This document shows positions 9,674 through 19,182 of a stretch of DNA of 60,516 nucleotides, in pieces. Positions within the stretch are counted from its first letter, which is position 1. The number at the start of each line of letters is the position of its first letter. Both the position numbers and the translations under genes were made by a program. Below the pieces are notes generated by a model that worked only from the letters and a program-made list of their open reading frames with translations, searched no databases and was not told the DNA's origin. The DNA is from Ideonella sp. A 288. GTDB lineage: Bacteria; Pseudomonadota; Gammaproteobacteria; Burkholderiales; Burkholderiaceae_C. The DNA lies in assembly GCF_002198735.1 (NCBI RefSeq), contig NZ_MWLO01000162.1, positions 1 through 60,516 on the forward strand. Direction: 5' to 3'.

Positions 9674-10720
9674 ATGCCCCAGCCCACCCAGCCCTTGCCG
9701 CACGCCGCCGATCCTGCGCCGACTTGCCCGTCTGTGTCGGCGCGGCAAGGTCGTGCGCGCGGCGCCCGGCGCAGGGGGGCGTGGACGCTGGCCTTGGTCC
9801 TCGGCAGCCTGTGTGGCCTGGCCACAGCCCAGTCGGCGCTGGCGCCACTGGCCGCGGTGACGCCGCAACTGGTGGCGCCGGCCCTGGCGATCGAGGTGCT
9901 GCGGCTGCGGGCCGACGCCACCGCGCACGAGCACGGCGAAGGCGTGGCGCGCGACGGCGCCCGCGCGGCTGCGCTGTACTGCCAGGCGGCGCGCCTGGGC
10001 GACACGGCCTCGCTGTACAGCCTGGGCTGGATGCATGCCCACGGCCGCGGCGTGCCGCGCGACGATGCGCAGGCGGCGTGGTTCTTCGCTGCCGCGGCGG
10101 CACTGGGCGACGGCCCGTCGCGCCGCATGCTGGCCACGCTGGGCCCGGCCGCGGCCGAGGTGCCCGACTGCCTGCGCCCGCCCGAGCCGCCGCCGGCCCC
10201 GCCCGTGGCGGTGGTGGACGACGATCCGCCGCCGGTGTTCCACGCCGTGGCCCGCAGCGTGCCGCCGCAGGCGCCCAAGTCCATCGTCGACCTGGTGAAG
10301 AAGCTCGCGCCGCAGTACCGCCTCGAGCCGCACTTGGTGCTGGCCATCATGGCCGCCGAGTCGAATTTCGACCCGACGGTGGTGTCGCCGAAGAACGCGC
10401 AGGGCCTGATGCAACTGATCCCCGACACGGCGGCGCGCTTCAATGTGCAGGATCCGTTCGATCCGACACAGAGCATCAAGGGCGGTATGGCCTACCTGCG
10501 CTGGCTGATGGCCTACTTCGAAGGCGACGTCACGCTGGTGGCCGCCGCCTACAACGCCGGCGAGGGCACGGTCGAGCGCTACAAGGGCGTGCCGCCGTTC
10601 GCCGAGACGCAGGCCTACATCGAGCGCATCCGCCGCTTCATCGGCGACCTGGTGCTGCCCTTCGACGCACGCGTCACGCGGCCGTCACCGCACCTGCGCC
10701 AGGGCCGCGGCAACGGCTGA
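9674..10720 (+). CDS. Sel1-repeat lytic transglycosylase (SLT domain)
   Basis: A 348-residue exported murein lytic transglycosylase. A basic N-terminus and a hydrophobic core around 36-52 suggest a signal peptide or signal anchor. One to two Sel1-like repeats lie at about 88-146 (HEHGEGVARD, SLGWMHAHGRGV). The catalytic SLT domain (200-330) has the glutamate E229 in AAESNFDP, GLMQLIP at 244-250 and AYNAGEGTV at 292-300. It would cleave glycan strands with formation of 1,6-anhydro ends, in growth, secretion-system assembly or recycling. The Sel1 region may mediate protein contacts. No neighbouring secretion genes are present. Confidence 0.9.
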   Translation: MPQPTQPLPHAADPAPTCPSVSARQGRARGARRRGAWTLALVLGSLCGLATAQSALAPLAAVTPQLVAPALAIEVLRLRADATAHEHGEGVARDGARAAALYCQAARLGDTASLYSLGWMHAHGRGVPRDDAQAAWFFAAAAALGDGPSRRMLATLGPAAAEVPDCLRPPEPPPAPPVAVVDDDPPPVFHAVARSVPPQAPKSIVDLVKKLAPQYRLEPHLVLAIMAAESNFDPTVVSPKNAQGLMQLIPDTAARFNVQDPFDPTQSIKGGMAYLRWLMAYFEGDVTLVAAAYNAGEGTVERYKGVPPFAETQAYIERIRRFIGDLVLPFDARVTRPSPHLRQGRGNG

Positions 10721-10749
10721 GCGGCACCGTGCGCCTCAAGCGCCGGTAT

Positions 10750-11019
10750 TCAAGCCGCCAGCGCGCGACGCAGCAGTTCGGCCACCAGGCCGTTGATGCC
10801 ACCGTCATGCGCGGCCGCGCGCTCGCGCAGCGTGTCGGTCAGTTCGGCGGGCAGCTTGCAGGCGAACGGCACCAGGCCGGCCGCGGCATCGATGCGGCGC
10901 TGTTCGCGGCGATCGGGCAGTGCCGTGGCGGCAAACCGCCCTGGCACGGACGCGCCCTTGCGCGCGCCCTCGAGCTTCTGTTCCAGGCGGCGGGCGAGGT
11001 CGGTCTTCTTCATGCTCAT
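10750..11019 (-). CDS. Small ribbon-helix-helix-like protein
   Basis: An 89-residue basic protein. The C-terminal 40 residues (KLPAELTDTLRERAAAHD, then GLVAELLRRAL) match the beta-helix-helix pattern of Arc/MetJ-type DNA-binding proteins. The N-terminal half is lysine- and arginine-rich (MKKTDLARRLEQKLEGARK). The ATG at 11019 is two codons before a second ATG; either is possible. It may be a local regulator. I recognise no closer family. Confidence 0.55.
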   Translation of the reverse strand: MSMKKTDLARRLEQKLEGARKGASVPGRFAATALPDRREQRRIDAAAGLVPFACKLPAELTDTLRERAAAHDGGINGLVAELLRRALAA

Positions 11020-11096
11020 GGCAGGCGATCGGGGGGCAATGGACCCGCATTGTCGCCCGCAGCAGCGCCGGGCCGGTTCGGCCGCCCCGCAGCCGC

Positions 11097-12053
11097 TCAG
11101 CGCATGACGGCGCCGATGGCCTGCCGAAGCGCGTTCAGGTAGGCCGGAAACTCCTGCAGGTCGTTGTGGCCAGCCCCGGCGATGGTGATCAGCGCGCCGC
11201 CCGGCAGCCGATCGGCCAGATCGTGCAGGGCGTGCACGTCGTCCGCGCGCAGGCCGGACACGGCGCCGAGCATGCCCCCGGGCAGGTGCTCCGCCAGGGC
11301 GTGGCTGTGGTGCGGCGGGATCAGCGTGTCGCGCTCGCCGTGCAGCAGCAGCACGGCCATGTCGCGGCGCGTCTCGCCGGTGGTGGCGGACTGGCCGAGC
11401 GACAGGCAGCTCGATGCGATGCGGGCCAGCGCCTCGTCGCTGCGCAGGCGGTAGCGCAACAGCGAGGTCGGCGCCCACGGGTAATGTTCAGCGGCGAGCG
11501 CGTCGAGGCTCTGGTAGGGCGACACCAGCACCAGCAGGTCGGGGCGCTGCGTCGGCTCGAGCCCCGCGGCCAGCTGCGAGGCCAGCCCGGTGCCCAGCGA
11601 CCGGCCGAGGAACACCGCCCGCCGGCCAACGTAGGCCGGCGCGATCGACCGCCAGGCTGCGTGCACGTCGTCGAGCAGCTGCGCCTCGCTGGCGATGCGC
11701 CCGGTGCTCTTGCCGTAGCCGCGGTAGTCGACCATGAACAGGTCGACGTTCATCGAGCGCCAGAACTCGGGGTTGACGAACCAGGTGGACAGGTTGCCCG
11801 CGTTGCCATGCAGGTAGAACACCACGCCCTTGGGATCGGGCACGCGCAGGTGCAGGGCGTGCAGGCGCGCGCCGGGCACCTCGATGTCCACCTCGTGCAC
11901 ATCGGGCGGCAGCGAGAAGCGGTGGTCGGCCGGCAGGGCCACCGGCTGGAAGATCAGCCGCTCCTGGCCCCACCACAGCGCAGCGGCCAGGCCGCCCGTG
12001 GCGAGCACCGACACCAACAACACCCAGGACAACCAGCGCACGACATCCCCCAA
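11097..12053 (-). CDS. Membrane-anchored alpha/beta hydrolase
   Basis: A 318-residue serine hydrolase. Residues 8-28 form an N-terminal membrane segment, so the catalytic domain is probably periplasmic or membrane-attached. The HGNAG oxyanion motif is at 82-86, the nucleophile S152 in GRSLGTG, the acid D242 in HGERDTLIP and the base H296 in GAGHNDL. This arrangement matches the YfhR/ABHD13-like group. The substrate is unknown; lipids or short peptides are usual guesses for the group. It lies alone, with the small RHH gene 77 bases downstream. Confidence 0.83.
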   Translation of the reverse strand: MGDVVRWLSWVLLVSVLATGGLAAALWWGQERLIFQPVALPADHRFSLPPDVHEVDIEVPGARLHALHLRVPDPKGVVFYLHGNAGNLSTWFVNPEFWRSMNVDLFMVDYRGYGKSTGRIASEAQLLDDVHAAWRSIAPAYVGRRAVFLGRSLGTGLASQLAAGLEPTQRPDLLVLVSPYQSLDALAAEHYPWAPTSLLRYRLRSDEALARIASSCLSLGQSATTGETRRDMAVLLLHGERDTLIPPHHSHALAEHLPGGMLGAVSGLRADDVHALHDLADRLPGGALITIAGAGHNDLQEFPAYLNALRQAIGAVMR

Positions 12054-12182
12054 CGCATCGCGGCTCCACCCGACCGACGGGTTGGACGACCACCGCGCAT
12101 TTCCAGGGCGCGATCATGCCGTGTCGCGGGGGTGGGCGCCATCCCGCCGGTTCGCGGGCCGGGCGCGGTCGGGCCCCGGCGT

Positions 12183-12527
12183 TCAGGGACGCACGGTCAC
12201 CTCGTTGTGGATCGCGTGCACGCCGGTCGCCGCACGCGCCAGCCGATCGACCTGATCGGCCTGCAACTGGGTGTCCACGGCACCGGTCAGCCGAACGTCA
12301 CCCTTGGTGGTGTGGACCTCGATGTTGAAGTCCTTGACGGAATCGTCCTGCTGCAAGGCCATCCTCACGTTCGTGGTGATGTCGATGTCGGCCACCTCGG
12401 CCGAGACGGCGGGGCTGCCGGCCACCACCAGCGGGGCATCGTCGAGCTTGGCGCAGCCGACGCTCCAGACCAGGGCCGCGCCGCCCAGTGTGAGGCCCAG
12501 ACGCCGCCAGATCGCTTGTGAGTTCAT
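12183..12527 (-). CDS. BON-domain lipoprotein
   Basis: A 114-residue lipoprotein: the signal peptide ends in SVGC with the acylated cysteine at 25, followed by one BON domain (about 47-112; VRMALQQDDSVKDF, VRLTGAVDTQLQADQV, NEVTV). BON domains occur in OsmY and in DolP-like proteins and bind phospholipid surfaces. With only one domain and no sorting signal visible, placement in the inner or outer membrane is open. The ATG at 12527 is chosen because it begins the lipoprotein signal; longer upstream frames lack any signal. Confidence 0.8.
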   Translation of the reverse strand: MNSQAIWRRLGLTLGGAALVWSVGCAKLDDAPLVVAGSPAVSAEVADIDITTNVRMALQQDDSVKDFNIEVHTTKGDVRLTGAVDTQLQADQVDRLARAATGVHAIHNEVTVRP

Positions 12528-12978
12528 TCGAATGCTCCCGATGACCAGGGGACACCGGACGGCGCCCCTCGCCGTCCTTATGGCGCTTGTCCGCCACACC
12601 GTCTGTGCGCCGGACCACCCGGTGGCCCGGCGCGCCAGCGTCGTCATGTGCTGCGTCGCTTTCCTTCGTTCGCCCCAGCGCCGGTGGTGCCCACAGCGGC
12701 ACCCTGCAACCACAGCACCTAAAGCACGCGTCCATGAACCCGGTCGACCCGCCCGCCCGATGGCTGGTGCTGCCCGGGCTGAAGATCGCCAGGGCGCGCC
12801 ACTGCGCCCAGCGCTGGAACAGCCCGCCGGTCAACCGGGGTGACACCGGCCACCCCCATGGCGCGGCAGCTTATTCGCCGATCACATAAGGAAGCTCGCA
12901 TCGCTTCGTTCTGCGGATGAGGGCGGCTGCCTAGCATCCGCCCATTCCTTCAGCGCCCCCCATCCAGGACCCTTCGCC
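12528..12978. other. Divergent intergenic region with the sbp promoter
   Basis: This 450-base gap separates the BON lipoprotein from sbp. The right end, from about 12868, is less GC-rich and holds the probable sbp promoter and regulator site (TTATTCG at 12871 onward, CATAAGGAAGC, then TAGCAT). I see no convincing gene in the left 300 bases; a 51-codon rightward frame from 12734 has no ribosome site or recognisable content. Confidence 0.5.
12909..12937 (+). promoter_or_regulatory. Candidate promoter of sbp
   Basis: TTCTGC at 12909-12914 and TAGCAT at 12932-12937 are separated by 17 bases. The 12-mer CTGCCTAGCATC recurs before cysT, which supports a real element. The -35 match is poor, as expected for a promoter needing an activator such as CysB. 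Confidence 0.45.
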
Positions 12979-14001
12979 ATGCCGCACCGCCCCTTCATCC
13001 GCCGCACCCGAACCGCCCTGCTGGCCCTGGCGCTGGGGGCGGCCGCGCTGGGCACCGCCGCCAAGGACATCACCCTGCTCAACGTGTCGTACGACCCGAC
13101 GCGCGAGTTCTACGCCGACTTCAACAAGGCCTTCGGCGCGCACTGGAAGGCCAAGACCGGCGACACGGTCACCGTCAAGCAGTCGCACGGCGGCTCGGGC
13201 AAGCAGGCCCGATCGGTGATCGACGGGCTGGACGCCGACGTGGTGACGCTGGCGCTGGCCTACGACGTGGACGAACTCTCCGCCAAGGGCAAGCTGATCC
13301 CCGCCGACTGGCAGGCGCGCCTGCCGCACAACAGCGCGCCCTACACGTCGACCATCGTGTTCCTGGTGCGCAAGGGCAACCCCAAGGGCATCAAGGACTG
13401 GGACGACCTGGTCAAGCCCGGCGTCTCGGTGATCACGCCCAACCCCAAGACCTCGGGCGGCGCCCGCTGGAACTACCTGGCCGCCTGGGGCTACGCGCTG
13501 AAGAAGTTCGGCAACTCCGAGGCCAAGGCGCAGGCCTTCGTCGCCACCCTGTTCAAGAACGTGCCGGTGCTCGATTCCGGCGCGCGCGGCGCCACCGTCA
13601 CCTTCGTCGAACGCGGCGTGGGCGACGTGTTCATCTCGTGGGAGAACGAGGCCCATCTGGCGGTGAAGGAACTGGGCCCGGACAGGTTCGAGATCGTCGT
13701 GCCCTCGCTGTCGATCCTGGCCGAGCCGCCGGTGACCGTGATCGACAAGGTGGCCGACAAGCGCGGCACGCGCGAGGTGGCCAACGCCTACCTGCGCTAC
13801 CTGTACACCCCCGAAGGCCAGGCCATCGCCGCGAAGCACCACTACCGACCGACCTACCCGAAGGTGGCGGCCAGGTTCGACAAGCAGTTCGCCAAGGTGC
13901 AGTTGTTCACCATCGATGCGGTGTTCGGTGGCTGGGCCAGGGCACAGAAGGCGCATTTCGCCGATGGCGGCGTGTTCGACCAGATCTACCTCAACAAGTG
14001 A
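12979..14001 (+). CDS. sbp: Sulfate/thiosulfate-binding periplasmic protein
   Basis: A 340-residue periplasmic binding protein that delivers sulfate (or thiosulfate) to the CysTWA importer. A signal peptide ends near TAA at 28. Typical family segments are [13 protein letters not shown] (33-45), [14 protein letters not shown] (64-77), and [19 protein letters not shown], whose glycines and arginine contact the oxyanion in Sbp/CysP structures. The length matches Sbp. It is the first gene of the sulfate block; cysT follows after a 253-base gap holding a second promoter and a small frame. Sbp and CysP cannot be separated with confidence here. Confidence 0.92.
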   Translation: MPHRPFIRRTRTALLALALGAAALGTAAKDITLLNVSYDPTREFYADFNKAFGAHWKAKTGDTVTVKQSHGGSGKQARSVIDGLDADVVTLALAYDVDELSAKGKLIPADWQARLPHNSAPYTSTIVFLVRKGNPKGIKDWDDLVKPGVSVITPNPKTSGGARWNYLAAWGYALKKFGNSEAKAQAFVATLFKNVPVLDSGARGATVTFVERGVGDVFISWENEAHLAVKELGPDRFEIVVPSLSILAEPPVTVIDKVADKRGTREVANAYLRYLYTPEGQAIAAKHHYRPTYPKVAARFDKQFAKVQLFTIDAVFGGWARAQKAHFADGGVFDQIYLNK

Positions 14002-14080
14002 ACGGCTGAAGTCGGCCGCCGGGTGCCGAAGGCCCGGCGGACTTCCTCGCTTTGCGCATATCGAACCACGATTTCGGTCG

Positions 14081-14109
14081 TTCACGGCACGGCGCACCCT
14101 GCCTAGCAT
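14081..14109 (+). promoter_or_regulatory. Candidate promoter before the cysT leader
   Basis: TTCACG at 14081-14086 and TAGCAT at 14104-14109 are separated by 17 bases, the same geometry as before sbp, with the shared 12-mer CTGCCTAGCATC. The upstream stretch at 14055-14075 (GCATATCGAACCACG) could hold the activator site. It would let cysTWA be transcribed separately from sbp. Confidence 0.45.
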
Positions 14110-14146
14110 CGTGCCCTTGCCTCTCGAATCCTGCCGAGCCACCCCC

Positions 14147-14245
14147 ATGACCTCCGACCCGCTGATCGCCGACCTGCTGCGCCTGGCCCTGCTGCTGGCC
14201 CTGCCGCTGGCCGCCTGGTGGTTCGACCGCCGCGCAGGCAAATAG
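14147..14245 (+). CDS. Putative 32-residue membrane peptide before cysT
   Basis: A short frame of 32 codons: a polar start (MTSDPLIAD), a hydrophobic stretch of about 15 residues (LLRLALLLALPLAAW) and a basic end (FDRRAGK), the layout of a single-pass small membrane protein. Its stop at 14243-14245 lies against the AGGGAG ribosome site of cysT, so translation could couple the two. It begins 38 bases after the TAGCAT element. The ribosome site before it is weak. It could be a regulatory leader, a small subunit of the permease, or chance; I lean to real because of the position. Confidence 0.45.
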   Translation: MTSDPLIADLLRLALLLALPLAAWWFDRRAGK

Positions 14246-14254
14246 GGAGCAGCC

Positions 14255-15088
14255 ATGGTCCTGATGCGCCGCCTGCTGCGGCGTCACTCGGTGCTGCCCG
14301 GCTTCGACCTGGCGCTCGGGTTCACGCTGCTGTACCTGAGCTTCATCGTGCTGATCCCGCTGTCGGCGGCCTTCCTGAAGACGGCCACGATGACCTGGCC
14401 GGCGTTCTGGGACACGGTGACCTCGCCCCGCGTGATGGCCTCGTACCGGCTGACCTTCGGCGCCTCGTTCGCCGCCGCGCTGATCAACGCCGCATTCGGC
14501 CTGGTGGTGGCCTGGGTGCTGGTGCGTTATGACTTTCCGTTCAAGCGCCTCGTCGACGCGCTGGTCGACCTGCCCTTCGCGCTGCCCACGGCGGTGGCCG
14601 GCATCGCACTGACCGCGCTGTACGCCGAGAACGGCTGGATCGGCCAACTGCTGCCGTTCAAGGTGGCCTTCACGCCGCTGGGCGTGTTCGTGGCGCTCAC
14701 CTTCATCGGCCTGCCCTTCGTCGTGCGCACGCTGCAGCCGGTGATGGAAGACATGCACCACGAGATCGAGGAGGCCGCGGCCACACTGGGCGCCAACCGC
14801 TGGCAGACCTTCCGCCGCGTGCTGTTGCCGATCCTGACGCCGCCGCTGCTCACCGGCTTCGCGCTGGCCTTCGCCCGCGCGCTGGGCGAGTACGGCTCGG
14901 TGATCTTCATCGCCGGCAACATGCCGATGATCAGCGAGATCACACCGCTGTTGATCATCACCAAGCTCGAGCAGTACGACTACACCGGCGCCACGGCCCT
15001 CGCGGTGGTGATGCTGGTGGCCGCTTTCGCGCTGCTGCTGGGCATCAATGCACTGCAGGCCTGGGCCCGCGCGCGGCAGGGGCGGTGA
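14255..15088 (+). CDS. cysT: Sulfate ABC transporter permease CysT
   Basis: A 277-residue inner-membrane permease (also called CysU) with about six membrane segments. The cytoplasmic EAA loop ([15 protein letters not shown], about 169-183) docks on the ATPase CysA. Other family segments are [19 protein letters not shown] and [13 protein letters not shown]. It forms the channel with CysW. A good ribosome site (GGGAG) precedes the ATG. Its TGA overlaps the ATG of cysW by one base. Confidence 0.93.
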   Translation: MVLMRRLLRRHSVLPGFDLALGFTLLYLSFIVLIPLSAAFLKTATMTWPAFWDTVTSPRVMASYRLTFGASFAAALINAAFGLVVAWVLVRYDFPFKRLVDALVDLPFALPTAVAGIALTALYAENGWIGQLLPFKVAFTPLGVFVALTFIGLPFVVRTLQPVMEDMHHEIEEAAATLGANRWQTFRRVLLPILTPPLLTGFALAFARALGEYGSVIFIAGNMPMISEITPLLIITKLEQYDYTGATALAVVMLVAAFALLLGINALQAWARARQGR

Positions 15089-16032
15089 TGGCCATGGCCG
15101 CCAGCGCATCGACCACGGCCGGCCCGTCGCCGACGGCGCCGCGTCTTCCAGCCCTGCGGGCCTCGGCCGCCATGGCGCCGCCGGCGCTGCGCTCGGCCAC
15201 CTCCGAGCCCGCCTGGGTGCGCCGATCGCTGATCGGCGTGGCCCTGGCCTTCCTCACCGTCTTCCTGTTCGTGCCGCTGGCCATCGTCTTCGCCGAGGCC
15301 TTCAAGAAGGGTGTCGACGTCTACCTGGCGGCCATCGTCGAGCCCGATGCGCTGTCGGCGGTGAAGCTGACGCTGATCGCCGCGCTGATCTCGGTGCCGA
15401 TGAACCTGGTGTTCGGCGTGGCCGCCGCCTGGTGCATCGCCAAGTTCGAGTTCCGCGGCAAGAACGTGCTGCTGACGCTGATCGACCTGCCGTTTTCGGT
15501 GAGCCCGGTGATCTCGGGGCTGGTCTTCGTGCTGATCTTCGGCCTGCAGGGCTGGTGGGGCGAGTGGCTGCGCGACCACGACCTGAAGGTCATCTTCGCG
15601 GTGCCCGGCATCGTGCTGGCCACCACCTTCGTGACCTTCCCGTTCGTCGCCCGCGAGCTCATCCCGCTGATGCAGGCCCAGGGCGTGGAGCAGGAAGAGG
15701 CCGCCCGCGTGCTGGGCGCCGGCGGCTGGGACATCCTCTGGCGCGTGACCCTGCCCAACGTGAAGTGGGCACTGCTGTACGGCGTGATCCTGTGCAATGC
15801 GCGGGCGATGGGCGAGTTCGGCGCGGTCAGCGTGGTCTCGGGCCACATCCGCGGCCAGACCAACACGATGCCGCTGCACATCGAGATCCTCTACAACGAG
15901 TACCAGTTCGCCGCCGCCTTTGCGGTGGCCTCGCTGCTGGCGCTGCTGGCGCTGGTGACGCTGGCGCTGAAGTACGCCGTCGAACAGCGCGTGAAGCACG
16001 AGAAGCGGGCGGCCGGCGGCCGCGGCGAATGA
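15088..16032 (+). CDS. cysW: Sulfate ABC transporter permease CysW
   Basis: A 314-residue partner permease to CysT. Residues 1-45 are an alanine- and proline-rich extension absent from the enterobacterial protein (about 290), followed by six membrane segments. The EAA loop reads [17 protein letters not shown], and [15 protein letters not shown] is family-typical. The ATG at 15088 gives a TGATG overlap with cysT; a GTG one codon earlier is also in frame. The extension could in part be an artefact of start choice, as no internal ATG with a better ribosome site stands out before the first membrane segment. Confidence 0.92.
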   Translation: MAMAASASTTAGPSPTAPRLPALRASAAMAPPALRSATSEPAWVRRSLIGVALAFLTVFLFVPLAIVFAEAFKKGVDVYLAAIVEPDALSAVKLTLIAALISVPMNLVFGVAAAWCIAKFEFRGKNVLLTLIDLPFSVSPVISGLVFVLIFGLQGWWGEWLRDHDLKVIFAVPGIVLATTFVTFPFVARELIPLMQAQGVEQEEAARVLGAGGWDILWRVTLPNVKWALLYGVILCNARAMGEFGAVSVVSGHIRGQTNTMPLHIEILYNEYQFAAAFAVASLLALLALVTLALKYAVEQRVKHEKRAAGGRGE

Positions 16033-16051
16033 ACCCCAAGGCAGGCCCCAC

Positions 16052-17116
<1,065 letters not shown>

Positions 17117-17161
17117 GCCCGGCCCGCGGGCCGGCGCCGCGCGACCGGCCTGGGGGCGCCG

Positions 17162-18139
17162 TCAGGCGGCGCTTGCGCCTCGCCGGCGCGCCAGGAAGCC
17201 GATCACGCCCAGGCCCACCAGCAGCATCGCCCAGCCTTCCGGCTCGGGCACCGGCGCCGCCGCATCGAACACCTGGGTGGGGTTGACGAAACTGGCCTGC
17301 GACAGGCCCGAGAAGTCGAAAGCCACCGCCGACTGCAGCGCGGTGTCGCCCCAGTTGACCACGCCGATCTGCAGGTAGTAGCTGCCGGAGGCGAAATCCT
17401 TGTCGCTGGCCAGGAACGACGACTCGACCCAGCCGGTGTAGCCGCAGCTGGTGCCCTCGTCCCAGCACTGGCCTGCCGACGGGCCCAGCGGCGCCCACTG
17501 GGTGTTGCCGTTGATGCCCGGCACGATGGGCAGCGTCACCGCCAGTTGCCGGTCGGGATCCTTGGAATCGAGGTTGCCGAACCCGACCTGATCACTCAGC
17601 ACATGGCCCTGGATGTAGTCGCTGGTGCCGTCGCCGTCAGGCGCGTTGCCGCTGCGCGCGGTGAACAGCCAGGCGGCCGTCTTGTGCGTGCCGGCGTTGA
17701 CCAGGCGGGCCCAGGCGTAGTCCTCGTAATCGCGCCCATCGGTGGACACGTAGTTGAAGTGCAGCACCAGCCGGTCGTTCTGGTTGACCGTGAAGGCGCT
17801 GGACTGCGCCATCGACCCGTTGGTCTGGTTGTAGCTGCCGAAGTCGTTGACCGTGGGCACCAGGTTCAACGGCGACGGGTTCACATAGGGCTGGTCGAAG
17901 TCGATGACCTCGTGGAACGTGGACACGAACCCGACCATCGGGCTGCCCGTGCCGGCATGGCCGAGCAGGGCGTCGGTGCCGGTGGCGTTGTAGGTGCCAC
18001 TGATCAGGCCGGTGTTGCCGGTGCCCGTCCAGGTGACCCCGGCCAGCGAGACATCCGCCGCCTGCGCCAGCGGCGCCGACAGGGCGGACAGGGCAACCAG
18101 GGTGCCGAGCATCAGGCGGTGGGGGGGGCGGTACGACAT
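17162..18139 (-). CDS. PEP-CTERM sorting-domain exported protein
   Basis: A 325-residue secreted protein. A signal peptide ends at about AQA (27). The body is rich in asparagine, glycine, serine and aromatic residues with beta-sheet character. Residues 296-325 form a PEP-CTERM tail: PVPEPEGWAM, then a hydrophobic helix, then RRRG. In bacteria with exosortase EpsH/XrtA this tail is recognised and cut during export to the surface or matrix. No exosortase is in the window. The function of the body is unknown. It converges with cysA. Confidence 0.85.
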   Translation of the reverse strand: MSYRPPHRLMLGTLVALSALSAPLAQAADVSLAGVTWTGTGNTGLISGTYNATGTDALLGHAGTGSPMVGFVSTFHEVIDFDQPYVNPSPLNLVPTVNDFGSYNQTNGSMAQSSAFTVNQNDRLVLHFNYVSTDGRDYEDYAWARLVNAGTHKTAAWLFTARSGNAPDGDGTSDYIQGHVLSDQVGFGNLDSKDPDRQLAVTLPIVPGINGNTQWAPLGPSAGQCWDEGTSCGYTGWVESSFLASDKDFASGSYYLQIGVVNWGDTALQSAVAFDFSGLSQASFVNPTQVFDAAAPVPEPEGWAMLLVGLGVIGFLARRRGASAA

Positions 18140-18282
18140 GGGCGGTCCTTCGGGGCGGTGACATCGTGCCCCGCGTCATCTGCCACGCCGAGGCCGCCAG
18201 GCCCTGCTGCGTCGGTCACGCGGGCGGGCGGTGGCGGCCATCAGAGCAGGCAGATCCGCGCCTGATACGTCCGGGGCGGTCG

Positions 18283-18310
18283 ACACCCCCCGATTTCAGG
18301 GGGCAGGTGT
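18283..18310 (-). terminator. GC-rich hairpin after the cytochrome b561 gene
   Basis: A run of six C (18286-18291), a seven-base loop and a run of five G (18299-18303), with flanking ACACC/GGTGT able to extend the stem across a small bulge. It lies three bases beyond the stop of cytochrome b561 on that gene's transcript. No T-run follows, so a terminator role is uncertain; a processing or regulatory hairpin is equally possible. Confidence 0.4.
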
Positions 18311-18312
18311 GC

Positions 18313-18927
18313 CTATCCGACGCGGGGGGATCCGGCCGCCTCCATGGGATTGCGTCGAGCGCCACGCGAGCGGCCCGTCAGCCAACCCGCGGGCGACATC
18401 CGTTGCAGCGTCGCATCTCGCAGGATGTAGTGGTGGAACAGTGCGGCGGCGGCATGGCCGCCGATCAGCCAGTAGCCGGCCGTGCCGACGAACTCATGGA
18501 CCTGCTTGATCTGGTCGGCGAGCTCCTTGTTCTTGGCCAGCAGCGCGGGCAGCTCCAGGCCGAAGAACGGGATGGGCTTGCCGGCCGCGCTGAGCAGCAG
18601 CCAGCCGGCCAGGGGCATGCCGATCATGAGGGCATACAGCGCCAGATGGCCCAGCTTGGCGGCGACGCCCTGCCAGGGCGCGATGGAGGCCAGCGCCGCC
18701 GGCGCAGGATGCCTGATGCGCATCGCGATGCGCACCAGCACCAGCGCGAACATGAGCAGGCCGAGCGTGAAGTGCAGGTTCTTCATCGCGTCGCGCGCCG
18801 CCGTGCCCTTCTCGAACAGCACGCGCAACTCGATGCTCGCGTACACCCCCACGAACAAGGCCAGCATCAGCCAGTGCAGCGACACAGTGGCCAGGTGGTA
18901 ACGCTCGGTCGTTGGCTTCAGGCCCAT
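18313..18927 (-). CDS. Cytochrome b561
   Basis: A 204-residue four-helix membrane cytochrome of the CybB type, a di-haem quinol-linked electron carrier. Haem-ligand candidates are histidines in VSLHWLM, NLHFTLG and the HEFVG segment near the C-terminal helices. The start at 18927 is chosen because GGAGA lies six bases upstream; an ATG four codons earlier overlaps that ribosome site. The C-terminal 25 residues are a basic extension beyond the usual 176-185. A PmrA/QseB-like box lies 45 bases upstream. The protein may pass electrons from quinol to a periplasmic acceptor or scavenge superoxide. Confidence 0.88.
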   Translation of the reverse strand: MGLKPTTERYHLATVSLHWLMLALFVGVYASIELRVLFEKGTAARDAMKNLHFTLGLLMFALVLVRIAMRIRHPAPAALASIAPWQGVAAKLGHLALYALMIGMPLAGWLLLSAAGKPIPFFGLELPALLAKNKELADQIKQVHEFVGTAGYWLIGGHAAAALFHHYILRDATLQRMSPAGWLTGRSRGARRNPMEAAGSPRVG

Positions 18928-18971
18928 CGGAATCTCCATTGCAGAACAAGGGCCGATTCTGAAAAGCACGT

Positions 18972-18988
18972 CTTAACTGAGCCTTAAG
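18972..18988 (-). promoter_or_regulatory. PmrA/QseB-like response-regulator box
   Basis: Read toward cytochrome b561, the sequence is CTTAAG, five bases, GTTAAG: two half-sites with an 11-base period, the pattern bound by OmpR-family regulators such as PmrA and QseB. It lies where the -35 would be for a CAGAAT -10 at 18956-18961. It also forms most of a 21-base near-palindrome (AACTGA..TCAGTT, 18975-18995). The regulator itself is not in the window. Confidence 0.5.
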
Positions 18989-19182
18989 GTCAGTTGCTAA
19001 CGCTGTAAAAGAGTGTTCGCCGCTCTGCACGCCCAGGCCCGCCAGCCTACCGCGGCAATGCACCACCCGGCGGCAACGCCGACGGCCCCTTCGACTTCAT
19101 CGGGACAGCGAACCCGACGCCGCCTGAGCAGACACTGCGCCTGCCACGACGAAGCAGCATCCAAACACAGCGTCCACCCGCG

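Noticed and set aside
12734-12889. Rightward frame of 51 codons before sbp
   Set aside because: No ribosome site, low-complexity content, and it runs into the probable sbp control region.
18140-18280. Sigma-54-type promoter before the PEP-CTERM gene at 17162
   Set aside because: A TGGCAG stretch is present but the conserved GC at the -12 position is not correctly spaced.
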